This document shows positions 1-6,679 of a stretch of DNA of 20,993 bases, in pieces. Position numbers and translations under genes: made by a program. The DNA is taken from NCBI RefSeq assembly GCF_000719955.1, contig NZ_JOII01000053.1:1-20993 (forward strand), in the 5' to 3' direction. The notes beneath the pieces are model-generated. The model saw nothing but the letters and a program-made list of their open reading frames with translations, did no database searches and was not told the origin of the DNA. Position 1 is the stretch's first letter. Every line of letters starts with the position of its first letter. This DNA is from Streptomyces albidoflavus (GTDB lineage Bacteria > Actinomycetota > Actinomycetes > Streptomycetales > Streptomycetaceae).

Positions 1-45
1 ACACGTAAGGAGTCGTCGGCAGCGTCAGATGTGTATAAGAGACAG
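1..45 (+). other. Illumina Nextera i5 adapter (non-genomic)
   Basis: Positions 1-4 (ACAC) match the end of the P5 oligo. Positions 5-12 (GTAAGGAG) match an 8-nt Nextera i5 index. Positions 13-26 (TCGTCGGCAGCGTC) are the Nextera read-1 tail, and 27-45 (AGATGTGTATAAGAGACAG) are the 19-nt Tn5 mosaic end. Genomic sequence starts at about 46. This is untrimmed library adapter at a contig end, not a natural transposon. Confidence 0.98.
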
Positions 46-65
46 CCCCCCGAAGGAGCACCCCC

Positions 66-692
66 ATGCCCGGCACCGTCAACGTGGCCGTCATCTACTA
101 CTCCTCCACCGGCACCATCGCCCGCATCGCCGACGCCATGGCGACCGCCGCCACCGAGGCGGGCGCGCATGTCCGGCTGCGGAAGGTGCGGGAGCTGGCG
201 CCGCAGGCCGCGATCGACTCCAACCCGGCGTGGGCGGCCAACGCCGACGCGACGAAGGACCTGCCCGAGGCCGAGCCGGACGACATGGTCTGGGCCGACG
301 CGGTGATCTTCGGCTCGCCGACCCGGTACGGCAACGTCTCCGCCCAGCTCAAGCAGTTCATCGACACCCTCGGCGGCCTCTGGGCCGAGGGCCGGCTCGC
401 CGACAAGGTCTACAGCGGCTTCACCGCCAGCAGCACCGCCCACGGTGGCCAGGAGTCGACCCTGCTGGCGCTCTACAACACCGTCCACCACTTCGGCGGC
501 ATCCTGGTGGCCCCCGGCTACACCGACCCGTCGAAGTTCGTCGACGGCAACCCGTACGGCACCTCGCACGTCTCCGGCCAGGGTGACCTGCCGGTCGGCG
601 ACCAGACCCTCCAGGCCACCAAGGTGCAGGCCGAGCGGGTCGTCCGGGTGGCCCGCGCGCTCAAGGAGGGTGGCCTCACCGGCGGCGCGTGA
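66..692 (+). CDS. wrbA: WrbA-like flavodoxin-fold NAD(P)H:quinone oxidoreductase
   Basis: A 208-aa FMN-binding protein, expected to catalyse two-electron reduction of quinones with NAD(P)H in the cytoplasm. This limits redox cycling. The N-terminus carries the FMN phosphate loop of the flavodoxin fold (YYSSTGTIA, about residues 11-19). The middle has the WrbA-type signature FGSPTRYGNVSAQLKQF followed by DTLGGLWAEG. A later stretch (STAHGGQESTLLAL) matches the conserved WrbA flavin loop. Length is near the usual 200 aa. The ATG is preceded by GAAGGAG (52-58) at good spacing. The promoter is missing because the adapter junction lies only 20 nt upstream. The gene converges on the PadR gene. Family assignment is firm; the physiological quinone is unknown. 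Confidence 0.93.
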   Translation: MPGTVNVAVIYYSSTGTIARIADAMATAATEAGAHVRLRKVRELAPQAAIDSNPAWAANADATKDLPEAEPDDMVWADAVIFGSPTRYGNVSAQLKQFIDTLGGLWAEGRLADKVYSGFTASSTAHGGQESTLLALYNTVHHFGGILVAPGYTDPSKFVDGNPYGTSHVSGQGDLPVGDQTLQATKVQAERVVRVARALKEGGLTGGA

Positions 693-697
693 GTTCC

Positions 698-739
698 CGC
701 CGCCCGCCGGCGCTCACTCGGGGCGCGCGGCGGGCGGCG
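698..739. terminator. Convergent hairpin between wrbA and padR-like gene
   Basis: A perfect 12-bp GC-rich inverted repeat (arms 698-709 and 728-739, 18-nt loop) starts 5 nt after the wrbA stop and overlaps the last codons of the convergent PadR gene. There is no U tract, which is usual for actinomycete terminators. It may serve both strands. Confidence 0.55.
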
Positions 740-1376
740 CCCCCTCCCGGTACGGGTTGCCCTCGGTGGCGTACGGGTTGGGCTCTCCCTCGGTGAGGAT
801 GCCGCGGAACGGCTCGCCCTCCCCGGCGAAGGTGTACGCCCCGGCCTCGATGCGCGCGATCAGGCCACGGGTCCACTCGGCGCCGGTGTCGGCGGAGTGC
901 ACCCAGAGGTTCATGATCTCGCCGATGTGGCCGATCGACTCGGACCCCGCCTCGGGCGTCCAGTACTCCGTCACCGAGCGGCGCCACTCCTGGATGGAGC
1001 GGAGCCGCTCCTGGAGCAGCGTGACCGCCTCGGCCCGCTCCAGGTCGACGAGGAAGCCGAGGGCTGCGTAGAGCAGGTCGGGCTTCTGGTCGTAGCCGGT
1101 GAGGGCGGCGCGCAGGAGGCGGAAGAACTCCTCCTCGCCCTCGTCGGTGACCGAGTACTCGGTGCGCGGCGGGCCGCCCGCCGTGGACGGCGCCGTCTCG
1201 TGGGCGACCAGCAGCCCTTGCCGGGCCAGTTGTTTGAGCGCGTGGTAGATCGAGCCGGGCTTGGCGTTGGACCACTCGTGGGCGCCCCAGAACTCCAGGT
1301 CGTTGCGGACCTGGTAGCCGTGGGCCCGCCCGTGCTGGCGCACCGCGCCCAGCACCAGCATCCGGATCGCCGACAT
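714..1376 (-). CDS. PadR family transcriptional regulator
   Basis: A 220-aa repressor. The N-terminal winged helix spans about residues 1-80 (begins MSAIRMLVLGAVRQHGRAHGYQV; contains PGSIYHALKQLARQGLL and a wing ending EYSVTDEGEEEF), the standard PadR signature. The C-terminal half is helical (about 95-190), as in the Vir_act_alpha_C dimerisation domain of PadR subfamily 1. The ATG at 1376 was chosen because the fold starts there and GGGAGGTGG sits about 10 nt upstream; upstream in-frame codons read through the operator. A 22-nt palindrome lies 39 nt upstream (1415-1436), so autoregulation is likely. The extended C-terminus after residue 190 is low-complexity. The ligand is unknown. The adjacent DinB gene ends 118 nt upstream on the same strand. 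Confidence 0.9.
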   Translation of the reverse strand: MSAIRMLVLGAVRQHGRAHGYQVRNDLEFWGAHEWSNAKPGSIYHALKQLARQGLLVAHETAPSTAGGPPRTEYSVTDEGEEEFFRLLRAALTGYDQKPDLLYAALGFLVDLERAEAVTLLQERLRSIQEWRRSVTEYWTPEAGSESIGHIGEIMNLWVHSADTGAEWTRGLIARIEAGAYTFAGEGEPFRGILTEGEPNPYATEGNPYREGAPPAARPE

Positions 1377-1414
1377 GCGCCGCACCACCTCCCGCGGAGC
1401 CCGGACCGGGCCCG

Positions 1415-1436
1415 GCCTGGTCAATTTTGACCAGGC
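1415..1436 (-). promoter_or_regulatory. Palindromic operator upstream of padR-like gene
   Basis: A perfect 10-bp inverted repeat, left arm GCCTGGTCAA, separated by TT. It is an AT-rich island in GC-rich sequence, 39 nt before the PadR start. The central CAAAAT on the minus strand could be a -10 box. Position and symmetry fit a PadR dimer operator that represses by blocking polymerase. The binding partner is inferred. Confidence 0.72.
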
Positions 1437-1493
1437 TACGGGAGCCCGGACCGGGAGGGCATACCGGCGCAGCCGCGTCAACCGCCCCGCCGG

Positions 1494-2060
1494 CTACCCC
1501 CACTCCTCGCCCCACTCCTCGCCCCGCTCCTTCGCCACCAGCTCGAAGGCGACGGCCCCGTCCAGGCTCTCCCGGATGATGTCGGCGTGGCCCGCGTGCC
1601 GGGCCGTCTCGGTGATCAGCCGGAGCAGCAGCCAGCGCAGCGAGACCCGCTGGCCGGGCGGGAACCAGGGCGCGTCGGGGAGCGCGAAGGTGGCGTCCAG
1701 CGTCTCGGCGGCGTGGATGAACTCCTCGGTGCGGCGGGCCACCGCCTCCCAGGCGGCCAGTTCGGAGGCGACCGTCTCCTCGCCGACCAGTTCGTAGCCG
1801 TGCTCCTGGTCGGCGTACGTCTCGCCCTCGGCCGGCTCCGGGGCGGTCCCGGTGGCCCGCTCCAGCCAGCTCTGCTCGGTGAGCCGGACGTGCTTCAGCA
1901 GGCCGGAGAGGGAGAGTTCGCTGGCGCTCGGCCGCGTCGCCGCCGCCTGGTCGCTCAGGCCGAGCAGGGCGCGCCGGATGCCGCCCCGTTCGGCGTCGAG
2001 GAAGGCGAGGAGCGCGCCCCGCTCGTCGCCTCGCGCCTCGGGATCCACGTGAACCACCAT
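1494..2060 (-). CDS. DinB family protein (DUF664-like)
   Basis: A 188-aa four-helix DinB/YfiT-like protein, the fold used by mycothiol- or bacillithiol-dependent S-transferases. Visible features are an N-terminal helix ending LSLSGLLKHVRLTEQSWLER (His57), and a late helix with TETARHAGHADIIRESL (His155 and His158). These three histidines match the usual DinB metal-binding set. Known members act in thiol-dependent detoxification, but no substrate can be read here. The start is ATG 2060, with GGGGAAGG about 10 nt upstream. The C-terminus ends in a duplicated EEWG. It is on the same strand as the PadR gene 118 nt downstream, with the PadR operator between them, so it probably has its own transcript. 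The 187 bp upstream (2061-2247) show no clear promoter. Confidence 0.87.
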   Translation of the reverse strand: MVVHVDPEARGDERGALLAFLDAERGGIRRALLGLSDQAAATRPSASELSLSGLLKHVRLTEQSWLERATGTAPEPAEGETYADQEHGYELVGEETVASELAAWEAVARRTEEFIHAAETLDATFALPDAPWFPPGQRVSLRWLLLRLITETARHAGHADIIRESLDGAVAFELVAKERGEEWGEEWG

Positions 2061-2247
2061 GTGCAGCCGCCTTCCCCGTGTCCGGCCCCGCCTCGTGCGG
2101 GGCTCCTGCGGACACCTGCCATCCTGGCGGCCGACGCGGTCAGGAACGGTCCGGAACGGGGTTCAGGACGCGCGTAAACCCTCCGACGGGGGGACCGGAA
2201 CGGGATCAGGGCGGGCGGTTCAGGGCGGGACGGGGCGGGGCGGTGGG

Positions 2248-3753
2248 TCAGAAGGGGAAGACGCTGCGGCCGTGCTGGACGGAGATCCACTTCTGGGTGG
2301 TGAACGCCTCCACGGTGGCCTCGCCGTTGAGCCGGCCGGAACCGCTGGCCTTCTCGCCGCCGAAGGCGACCTGGGGGTCGTCCTGCACGGTGGAGTCGTT
2401 GACGTGGATCATGCCGGTCTCGACGCGGTGGGCGAAGTTGACCCCGCGTTCGGCGTCGGCGGTGTGCACGGCGCCGCTCAGCCCGTAGGGCGTGTCGTTG
2501 GCGATGCGGACCGCCTCGTCGTCGCCGTCGAAGGGGACCAGGACGACGACGGGGCCGAAGATCTCCTGGTGGAGCAGGGCCGAGTCGGCGGGCACCCCGG
2601 CCAGCACGGTCGGCTCGACCAGGTTGCCGAGGGTGCGGCCGTGGACCAGGGCGGTGGCGCCCTCGGCCAGCGCCCGGTCGACCATGGCGCTCAGCGCGTC
2701 GGCCTGGAAGTCGCTGATGACCGGGCCGAGGTCGGTCTCCTCCTCGCGCGGGTCGCCGGTGCGCAGCGCGCGGACCCGGGCGGTGAACTTCTCGGTGAAC
2801 TCGGCCTCGACGGACCGGTCGACCAGGATGCGGTTGGCGGCCATGCAGACCTGCCCCTGGTAGACGAAGCGGCTGAAGACGGCGGCGTCCACCGCGTAGT
2901 CCACGTCGGCGTCGGCGAGGACGACCAGCGCGCTGTTGCCGCTCAGCTCCAGCACGGTCCGCTTGAGGTGGCTCGCGGCGACCGCGCCGACGTGCCGGCC
3001 GACCCGGTCGGAGCCGGAGAAGGAGATGACCCGGGGCACGGGGTGGGCTATGAGGGCGTCGCCGATCTCGGCGATGTCGGTGACGACGACGTTGAGCAGC
3101 CCGGCCGGCAGTCCGGCCTCCTCGAAGATGCGGGCGATGAGCCCGCCGCCGACGACGGGGGTGTTCTGGTTGGGCTTGACGACCACCGCGTTGCCCAGCG
3201 CCAGCGCGGGGGCGACGGTCTTCAGCGCGACCAGGAACGGGAAGTTGAACGGGCTGATGACCCCGACCACGCCGACGGGCAGCCGGTAGACGCGGTTCTC
3301 CCGGCTGCGCTGCGAGGCCGGGAGAATGACGCCCTCGGGGCGCACCGTCAGCCGGATCGCCTCGCGCAGGAACTCACACGCCATCTCGACCTCGTGGCGG
3401 GCCTTGGAGCGGGTCGCGCCCTGCTCCTCGCACATCGCCTCGACGATCTGAGCGGTGTGCTCCTCGGTGATCCGCAGCGCCTTCTCCAGCACCGTCCGCC
3501 GGGCGTGCGGTCCGGCGGCGGCCCACGGCTTCTGGGCGCGCTCGGCGGCCCGGTAGGCCTCGTCCACCTCGGAGACGGTGGCCACGGTGATCGCCGCCAG
3601 CTTCTCGCCGTTGAACGGGTTGAAGTCGATGATGTCCCAGGAGCCGGTGCCGGTCCGCCACCGCCCGTCGATGTACTGGTGGGCGAGCCGGCCGAAGTCG
3701 GCGAAGCCGGGGCCGGATGCGGCGGCCCCTGCGGGGACGGTGGAGTCGGACAT
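2248..3753 (-). CDS. NAD(P)+-dependent aldehyde dehydrogenase family protein
   Basis: A 501-aa member of the ALDH superfamily that oxidises an aldehyde to its acid. The catalytic Cys is at about residue 303 (YQGQVCMAANR). The general-base Glu is at about 269 in VLELSGNSAL, a variant of the usual LELGGK/N motif. The SPFN motif is at 167-170, the cofactor-binding FSGSDRVG at 245-252, and the late HQEIFGPVV motif is intact. Length is typical. The pattern resembles aromatic-aldehyde (benzaldehyde or vanillin) dehydrogenases, but the substrate cannot be fixed from sequence. ATG 3753 was chosen over an in-frame codon 30 nt upstream because the spacing to AGGGA is good. A TTGACA box and an inverted repeat lie upstream, overlapping the stop of the XRE gene, so it probably has its own regulated promoter. 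Confidence 0.93.
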   Translation of the reverse strand: MSDSTVPAGAAASGPGFADFGRLAHQYIDGRWRTGTGSWDIIDFNPFNGEKLAAITVATVSEVDEAYRAAERAQKPWAAAGPHARRTVLEKALRITEEHTAQIVEAMCEEQGATRSKARHEVEMACEFLREAIRLTVRPEGVILPASQRSRENRVYRLPVGVVGVISPFNFPFLVALKTVAPALALGNAVVVKPNQNTPVVGGGLIARIFEEAGLPAGLLNVVVTDIAEIGDALIAHPVPRVISFSGSDRVGRHVGAVAASHLKRTVLELSGNSALVVLADADVDYAVDAAVFSRFVYQGQVCMAANRILVDRSVEAEFTEKFTARVRALRTGDPREEETDLGPVISDFQADALSAMVDRALAEGATALVHGRTLGNLVEPTVLAGVPADSALLHQEIFGPVVVLVPFDGDDEAVRIANDTPYGLSGAVHTADAERGVNFAHRVETGMIHVNDSTVQDDPQVAFGGEKASGSGRLNGEATVEAFTTQKWISVQHGRSVFPF

Positions 3754-3853
3754 GTGATCCCTAACCGCTGACGCGAAGTTCACCGGACCCGTGCCGCAGC
3801 GCGGGGGCCGGTCGTGCCCAGTGCCGGTGTGCGCGGGCCGGACGCCGCCCGTC

Positions 3854-3884
3854 CCGTACGCGGCTCATCGTACGGCCGTGTCAA
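3854..3884 (-). promoter_or_regulatory. Candidate promoter/operator of the aldehyde dehydrogenase gene
   Basis: On the minus strand a perfect -35 hexamer TTGACA (3884-3879) overlaps the stop codon of the upstream regulator gene. Immediately after it lies a perfect 7-bp inverted repeat, CCGTACG-N8-CGTACGG (3854-3875), which fills the spacer and the expected -10 region. The -10 itself is poor (GCGTAC or CGTACG). It could be a repressor site, or the hairpin could terminate the regulator transcript. Confidence 0.45.
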
Positions 3885-4744
3885 GTGAGTTGGACCACAC
3901 CGCGCAGCAGATCGCGGGTGCGGGAGGGGTCCGGGCTGTCCCGCTGGAGCCGCTCCATGGCCCTTTCGTACTGGGCGACCTCCTCGCGCTTGTCGAGGTA
4001 GAGGGCGCTGGTGAGCTGCTCCAGGTAGACGACGTCGGAGAGGTCCGACTCGGGGAAGCGCAGCAGGGCGAAGGCGCCGGACTCGCCGGCGTGGCCGCCG
4101 AAGCTGAACGGCATCACCTGGAGGGTGACGTTGGGCCGCTCGCTGATCTCTATCAGGTGCTCCAGCTGCTCGCGCATGACCGTCCGGTCGCCGTACGGGC
4201 GGCGCAGCGCCGCCTCGTCGAGGACGACGTGGAAGCCGGGGGCGCGTTCGGAGACGAGGAGCTTCTGCCGTTCCAGGCGGAGCGCGACCCGCCGGTCGAT
4301 CTCGGCGGCGCTCGCCCCGGGCATGCCCCGTTCGACCACCGCGTGCGCGTACGCCTCGGTCTGGAGCAGGCCGTGCACGAACTGCACCTCGTAGACGCGG
4401 ATCAGGGAGGCCGCGCCCTCCAGGCCCACGTATGTCTGGAACCAGCCGGGCAGGACGTCGGAGTAACTGTGCCACCAGCCCGCGACGTTGGCCTCCCGGG
4501 CCAGGTCGAGCAGGGCGGCGCGCTCGGCGCCGTCGGCGACCCCGTACAGGGTCAGCAGGTCCTCGACGTCCCTCGCCTTGAAGCTCACCCGTCCCAACTC
4601 CATGCGGCTGATCTTCGATTCGGAGGCGCGGATCGAGTAGCCGGCCGCCTCTCGCGTGATGCCGCGTCCCTCTCGTAGCCGCCTCAGCTGCGACCCGAGC
4701 AGGATGCGCCGCACCACCGAGCCTCCGGACTCGCCTGCGGTCAC
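3881..4744 (-). CDS. XRE-family regulator with DUF5753 domain (WhiJ-like)
   Basis: A 287-aa protein with an N-terminal helix-turn-helix of XRE type (about residues 12-70; RRLREGRGITREAAG then SESKISRMELGR) and a C-terminal DUF5753 domain (about 95-275; includes LPGWFQTYVGLE, VHGLLQTEAYA, VMPFSFGGHAG). This architecture is abundant in Streptomyces, where WhiJ-type members regulate development together with small DUF397 partners. The start is GTG 4744, preceded by GGGGAGGG. It is divergent from the RsbW-like ATPase gene across 273 bp and lies upstream of the aldehyde dehydrogenase on the same strand. DUF397 is encoded 0.8 kb away. Its own promoter region (4745-4915) lacks the TGCNNN element found before the two partner genes. 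Family call is firm; the target is inferred. Confidence 0.92.
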   Translation of the reverse strand: MTAGESGGSVVRRILLGSQLRRLREGRGITREAAGYSIRASESKISRMELGRVSFKARDVEDLLTLYGVADGAERAALLDLAREANVAGWWHSYSDVLPGWFQTYVGLEGAASLIRVYEVQFVHGLLQTEAYAHAVVERGMPGASAAEIDRRVALRLERQKLLVSERAPGFHVVLDEAALRRPYGDRTVMREQLEHLIEISERPNVTLQVMPFSFGGHAGESGAFALLRFPESDLSDVVYLEQLTSALYLDKREEVAQYERAMERLQRDSPDPSRTRDLLRGVVQLT

Positions 4745-4915
4745 CTCTCAGCCCTCCCCATCGTTCAGGGTTCCGCAGTCTGCCACTAAAACCTCCGGGG
4801 TGTACGCGTTCGGTTACGGAAACAGACAAGCGCGAGGAGGCTCCACCTCAGGGGCGCGAAACAGTCACGGGAAGAAATCGTGGGCAACACCCACAGGAGC
4901 CCCGAATTCCGGCGC

Positions 4916-4962
4916 GTGCACGTGCATCTGCCCTTGCATCTGCTCCCCGCATTCGCAACGAT
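4916..4962 (+). promoter_or_regulatory. TGCNNN-repeat element and promoter of the ATPase gene
   Basis: Five consecutive hexamers each begin TGC (4917-4946); two of them are TGCATC. The last TTGCAT (4934-4939) is a plausible -35 box, followed after exactly 17 nt by AACGAT (4957-4962) as a weak -10. This predicts a start near 4969 and a leader of about 49 nt. The 28-nt core (4916-4943) recurs with 26/28 identity at 5956-5983 on the other strand, before the DUF397 gene. Confidence 0.7.
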
Positions 4963-5017
4963 GGCTCGCGCACCACCGCCATATCGCTACACACCGCGAA
5001 ACCGGGGAGTGCCTCGC

Positions 5018-5497
5018 ATGGGGACGAATGGATCGACCATGCTCGCGCCTTTAAGGCAGGGGCTTCCCCCACTCGACCCCGCGCACGTCCGGTACGCCGC
5101 CTCCTGCGCGCTCCCGCCTCGTTACGAAGCGGTGCGCAGCGCGCGGGCGTTCACCCGGCGGACCCTCGCGGAGTGGAAGAACGACGAGCGGTTCGACGAC
5201 ATCGCCCTGGTCGTCTCGGAACTCGTCACCAACGCGCTGCGGCACGCGCTGCCCGCCGACACCCCGCGCCCCGACGACCCGCCGGTCCGGCTCCATCTGA
5301 CGGCCTGCGAGCGCCGTCTGGTGTGCGCCGTGCGCGACCCCAGCGCGGGGACGCCGGCGGCGCGCCCGCCGGGGGACTGCGACGCGGAGTCGGGGCGGGG
5401 CCTGTTCCTCGTCGACTCCTTCAGCGACGCCTGGGGCTGGCACCCGCTGGCGGGGCAGCTCGACGGGAAGGTCGTCTGGGCGCTTTTCGAGAGGTGA
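5018..5497 (+). CDS. RsbW-like ATP-binding protein (HATPase_c_2)
   Basis: A 159-aa single-domain GHKL ATPase of the anti-sigma-factor kinase type. The N box is ELVTNALRH (residues 68-76), the G1-like box is VCAVRDPS, and the G2 segment is ESGRGLFLVDSFSDAWGW. There is no histidine-kinase dimerisation domain or membrane segment, so it is cytosolic. Such proteins are known either as serine kinases of anti-anti-sigma factors or as companions of WhiJ/DUF397 loci in Streptomyces; no sigma or anti-anti-sigma gene is nearby, which favours the second context. ATG 5018 was chosen because GGGGAG lies 9 nt upstream and in-frame sequence before it crosses the promoter. ATG 5039 is an alternative. It converges on DUF397 across a strong hairpin. 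Confidence 0.88.
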   Translation: MGTNGSTMLAPLRQGLPPLDPAHVRYAASCALPPRYEAVRSARAFTRRTLAEWKNDERFDDIALVVSELVTNALRHALPADTPRPDDPPVRLHLTACERRLVCAVRDPSAGTPAARPPGDCDAESGRGLFLVDSFSDAWGWHPLAGQLDGKVVWALFER

Positions 5498-5504
5498 ACG
5501 GGCG

Positions 5505-5533
5505 AGGGCCCGGGCGTACGCCGCCCGGGCCCT
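5505..5533. terminator. Convergent hairpin between ATPase and DUF397 genes
   Basis: A perfect 12-bp stem (5505-5516 with 5522-5533, left arm AGGGCCCGGGCG) has a 5-nt loop. It starts 7 nt after the ATPase stop and ends 14 nt from the DUF397 stop. It should act as a bidirectional terminator. Confidence 0.8.
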
Positions 5534-5547
5534 GGCCGGTGTCCGCC

Positions 5548-5790
5548 TCAGGCCCCGGCGATCAGGTGGTCGAACTCCCCGTCCTTGATGCCGAGCAGCA
5601 TCGCCTCGATCTCGGCGCGCGTGTAGACCAGCGCCGGGCCCTCGGGGTGCCGGGAGTTGCGGACGGCGACGCCGCCGCCGGGCAGCTTCGCGAACTCGAC
5701 GCACGAGCCCTGCGAATTGCTGTGTCTGCTCTTCTGCCAGGCCACGTCGTGGAGTTCGCTGGCCGCCATGCCGTTGTACACGTGGTGCAC
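5548..5790 (-). CDS. DUF397 domain-containing protein
   Basis: An 80-aa protein that is almost entirely the DUF397 domain: WQKSRHSNSQGSCVEF, then a central VAVRNSRHPEGPALVYT and the tail KDGEFDHLI. DUF397 proteins are small partners usually encoded beside WhiJ-like XRE/DUF5753 regulators in Streptomyces; they are thought to modulate the regulator, and the mechanism is not settled. The start is GTG 5790 with GGGGGAG about 8 nt upstream; the first residues MHHVYNGM fit relatives. An internal ATG at 5769 is less well placed. The predicted promoter is at 5937-5982, giving an unusually long leader of about 140 nt. It shares that promoter element with the ATPase gene, so both probably answer to the same regulator. 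Confidence 0.93.
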   Translation of the reverse strand: MHHVYNGMAASELHDVAWQKSRHSNSQGSCVEFAKLPGGGVAVRNSRHPEGPALVYTRAEIEAMLLGIKDGEFDHLIAGA

Positions 5791-6156
5791 TGGATCGCTC
5801 CCCCGTGGCGCCTCGGCTCGGCCCGGGCCGGTGGTGAGGCGGGTCGTGAACTGGTCGGGTACGCCGTCGCGGACGCGGTGGTGAAGCGGTCGGGTGGCGG
5901 CTCGCGACGTCTCCTCATGAGTCGGGACTCGTTCGGATCATAGCGGTGTTCACCTGCGGATGCATGGGCAGATGCACGTGCACGAGGGGTGTTGCCGCGG
6001 TTACGGAACTGTCCCGCCTCCGCCACGAACGCCCAGGTACCAGGCGTCCCGGCTTGACGCCACCCGGCGCGCCGGTGGACCCTCCCCGGTGTCCGGCACC
6101 CGGCGGGGCACCGCCCTGACCGGCTGTCACCACGCGTCGTTCCAGGGGGAAATGTC
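5791..6156. other. Intergenic region between DUF397 and lipoprotein genes
   Basis: This 366-bp divergent gap holds the DUF397 leader (5791 to about 5930), the DUF397 promoter and TGCNNN element, and about 170 bp before the lipoprotein gene. A TTGACG at 6054-6059 is the only -35-like box toward the lipoprotein, and no matching -10 is visible 17 nt on. I see no RNA gene or ORF in it. Confidence 0.7.
5937..5983 (-). promoter_or_regulatory. TGCNNN-repeat element and promoter of the DUF397 gene
   Basis: Read on the minus strand, 5983-5956 matches the ATPase element at 26 of 28 positions. ATGCAT (5965-5960) takes the -35 position, and a good -10, TATGAT (5942-5937), follows after exactly 17 nt. 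Element, spacer length and -10 position are all the same as before the ATPase gene. The predicted transcription start is near 5930. Confidence 0.75.
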
Positions 6157-6675
6157 ATGCGCAAGTTGGTCCGGATCTCCGTCGCCGCCTCGGCGGCCGC
6201 CCTGCTCCTGCTCACCGGCTGCGGCAGCGACTCGGACAGCTCCGGCGGCGGCACCGGCAAGCACAAGGGCGGCAGCCACGGCTCGGACGCCGACGGCGAC
6301 GGCGGTACGGGCGGCTCCGGCGGCGCCTCCTCCGCGCCCGGCTCGGCCGACGGCGCCTGGCACGCCACGGTCGACGGCGCGTCGCTCTTCCTCACCATCA
6401 CCGGCAACCAGGCCGCCACCATCGGGAAGGGCAGCTGCGCGGGCACCTACCAGGCGCAGAAGCTCAGCCTGAAGTGCGCGGACGGCAGCACCGACCGCAC
6501 CAGCGGCAAGGCGGAGCTGAGCGGCGACGGCGATTCCCTGACCGTCTCGTGGGAGGGGTCGGGCGAGGAGAGCTTCCGCCGCGTCGACCCCGGCACCCTC
6601 CCGCAGGAGCTGCCCACCGACCTCCCGACCGAGCTGCCCTCGGGCGTGCCCACGGGCGACGTCACGACCCAGTAG
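6157..6675 (+). CDS. Putative secreted lipoprotein
   Basis: A 172-aa exported protein. The N-terminus is a typical lipoprotein signal: MRKLVR, a hydrophobic core, and the lipobox LLTGC with the lipidated Cys at residue 22. Next comes a flexible Gly/Ser/Asp-rich linker (about 23-66). A compact domain of about 80 residues follows (WHATVDGASLFLTITG through ESFRRVDPG), rich in alternating beta-like segments, with two cysteines (in KGSCAGTY and LKCADG) that may form a disulfide. The tail is Pro-rich (LPQELPTDLPTELP). Function is unknown. The start is ATG 6157 with AGGGGGA upstream. The stop is only 4 bp from the convergent FUSC gene stop. Confidence 0.88.
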   Translation: MRKLVRISVAASAAALLLLTGCGSDSDSSGGGTGKHKGGSHGSDADGDGGTGGSGGASSAPGSADGAWHATVDGASLFLTITGNQAATIGKGSCAGTYQAQKLSLKCADGSTDRTSGKAELSGDGDSLTVSWEGSGEESFRRVDPGTLPQELPTDLPTELPSGVPTGDVTTQ

Positions 6676-6679
6676 GCGC

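Noticed and set aside
27..45. Tn5/IS50 mosaic end as evidence of a natural transposon
   Set aside because: It is joined to Illumina index and primer sequence, so it comes from the library kit.
2059..3771. 570-codon open frame on the plus strand
   Set aside because: Antisense to the aldehyde dehydrogenase, a mirror of high GC at third positions; translation is Gly/Val/Asp-rich with no family motif.
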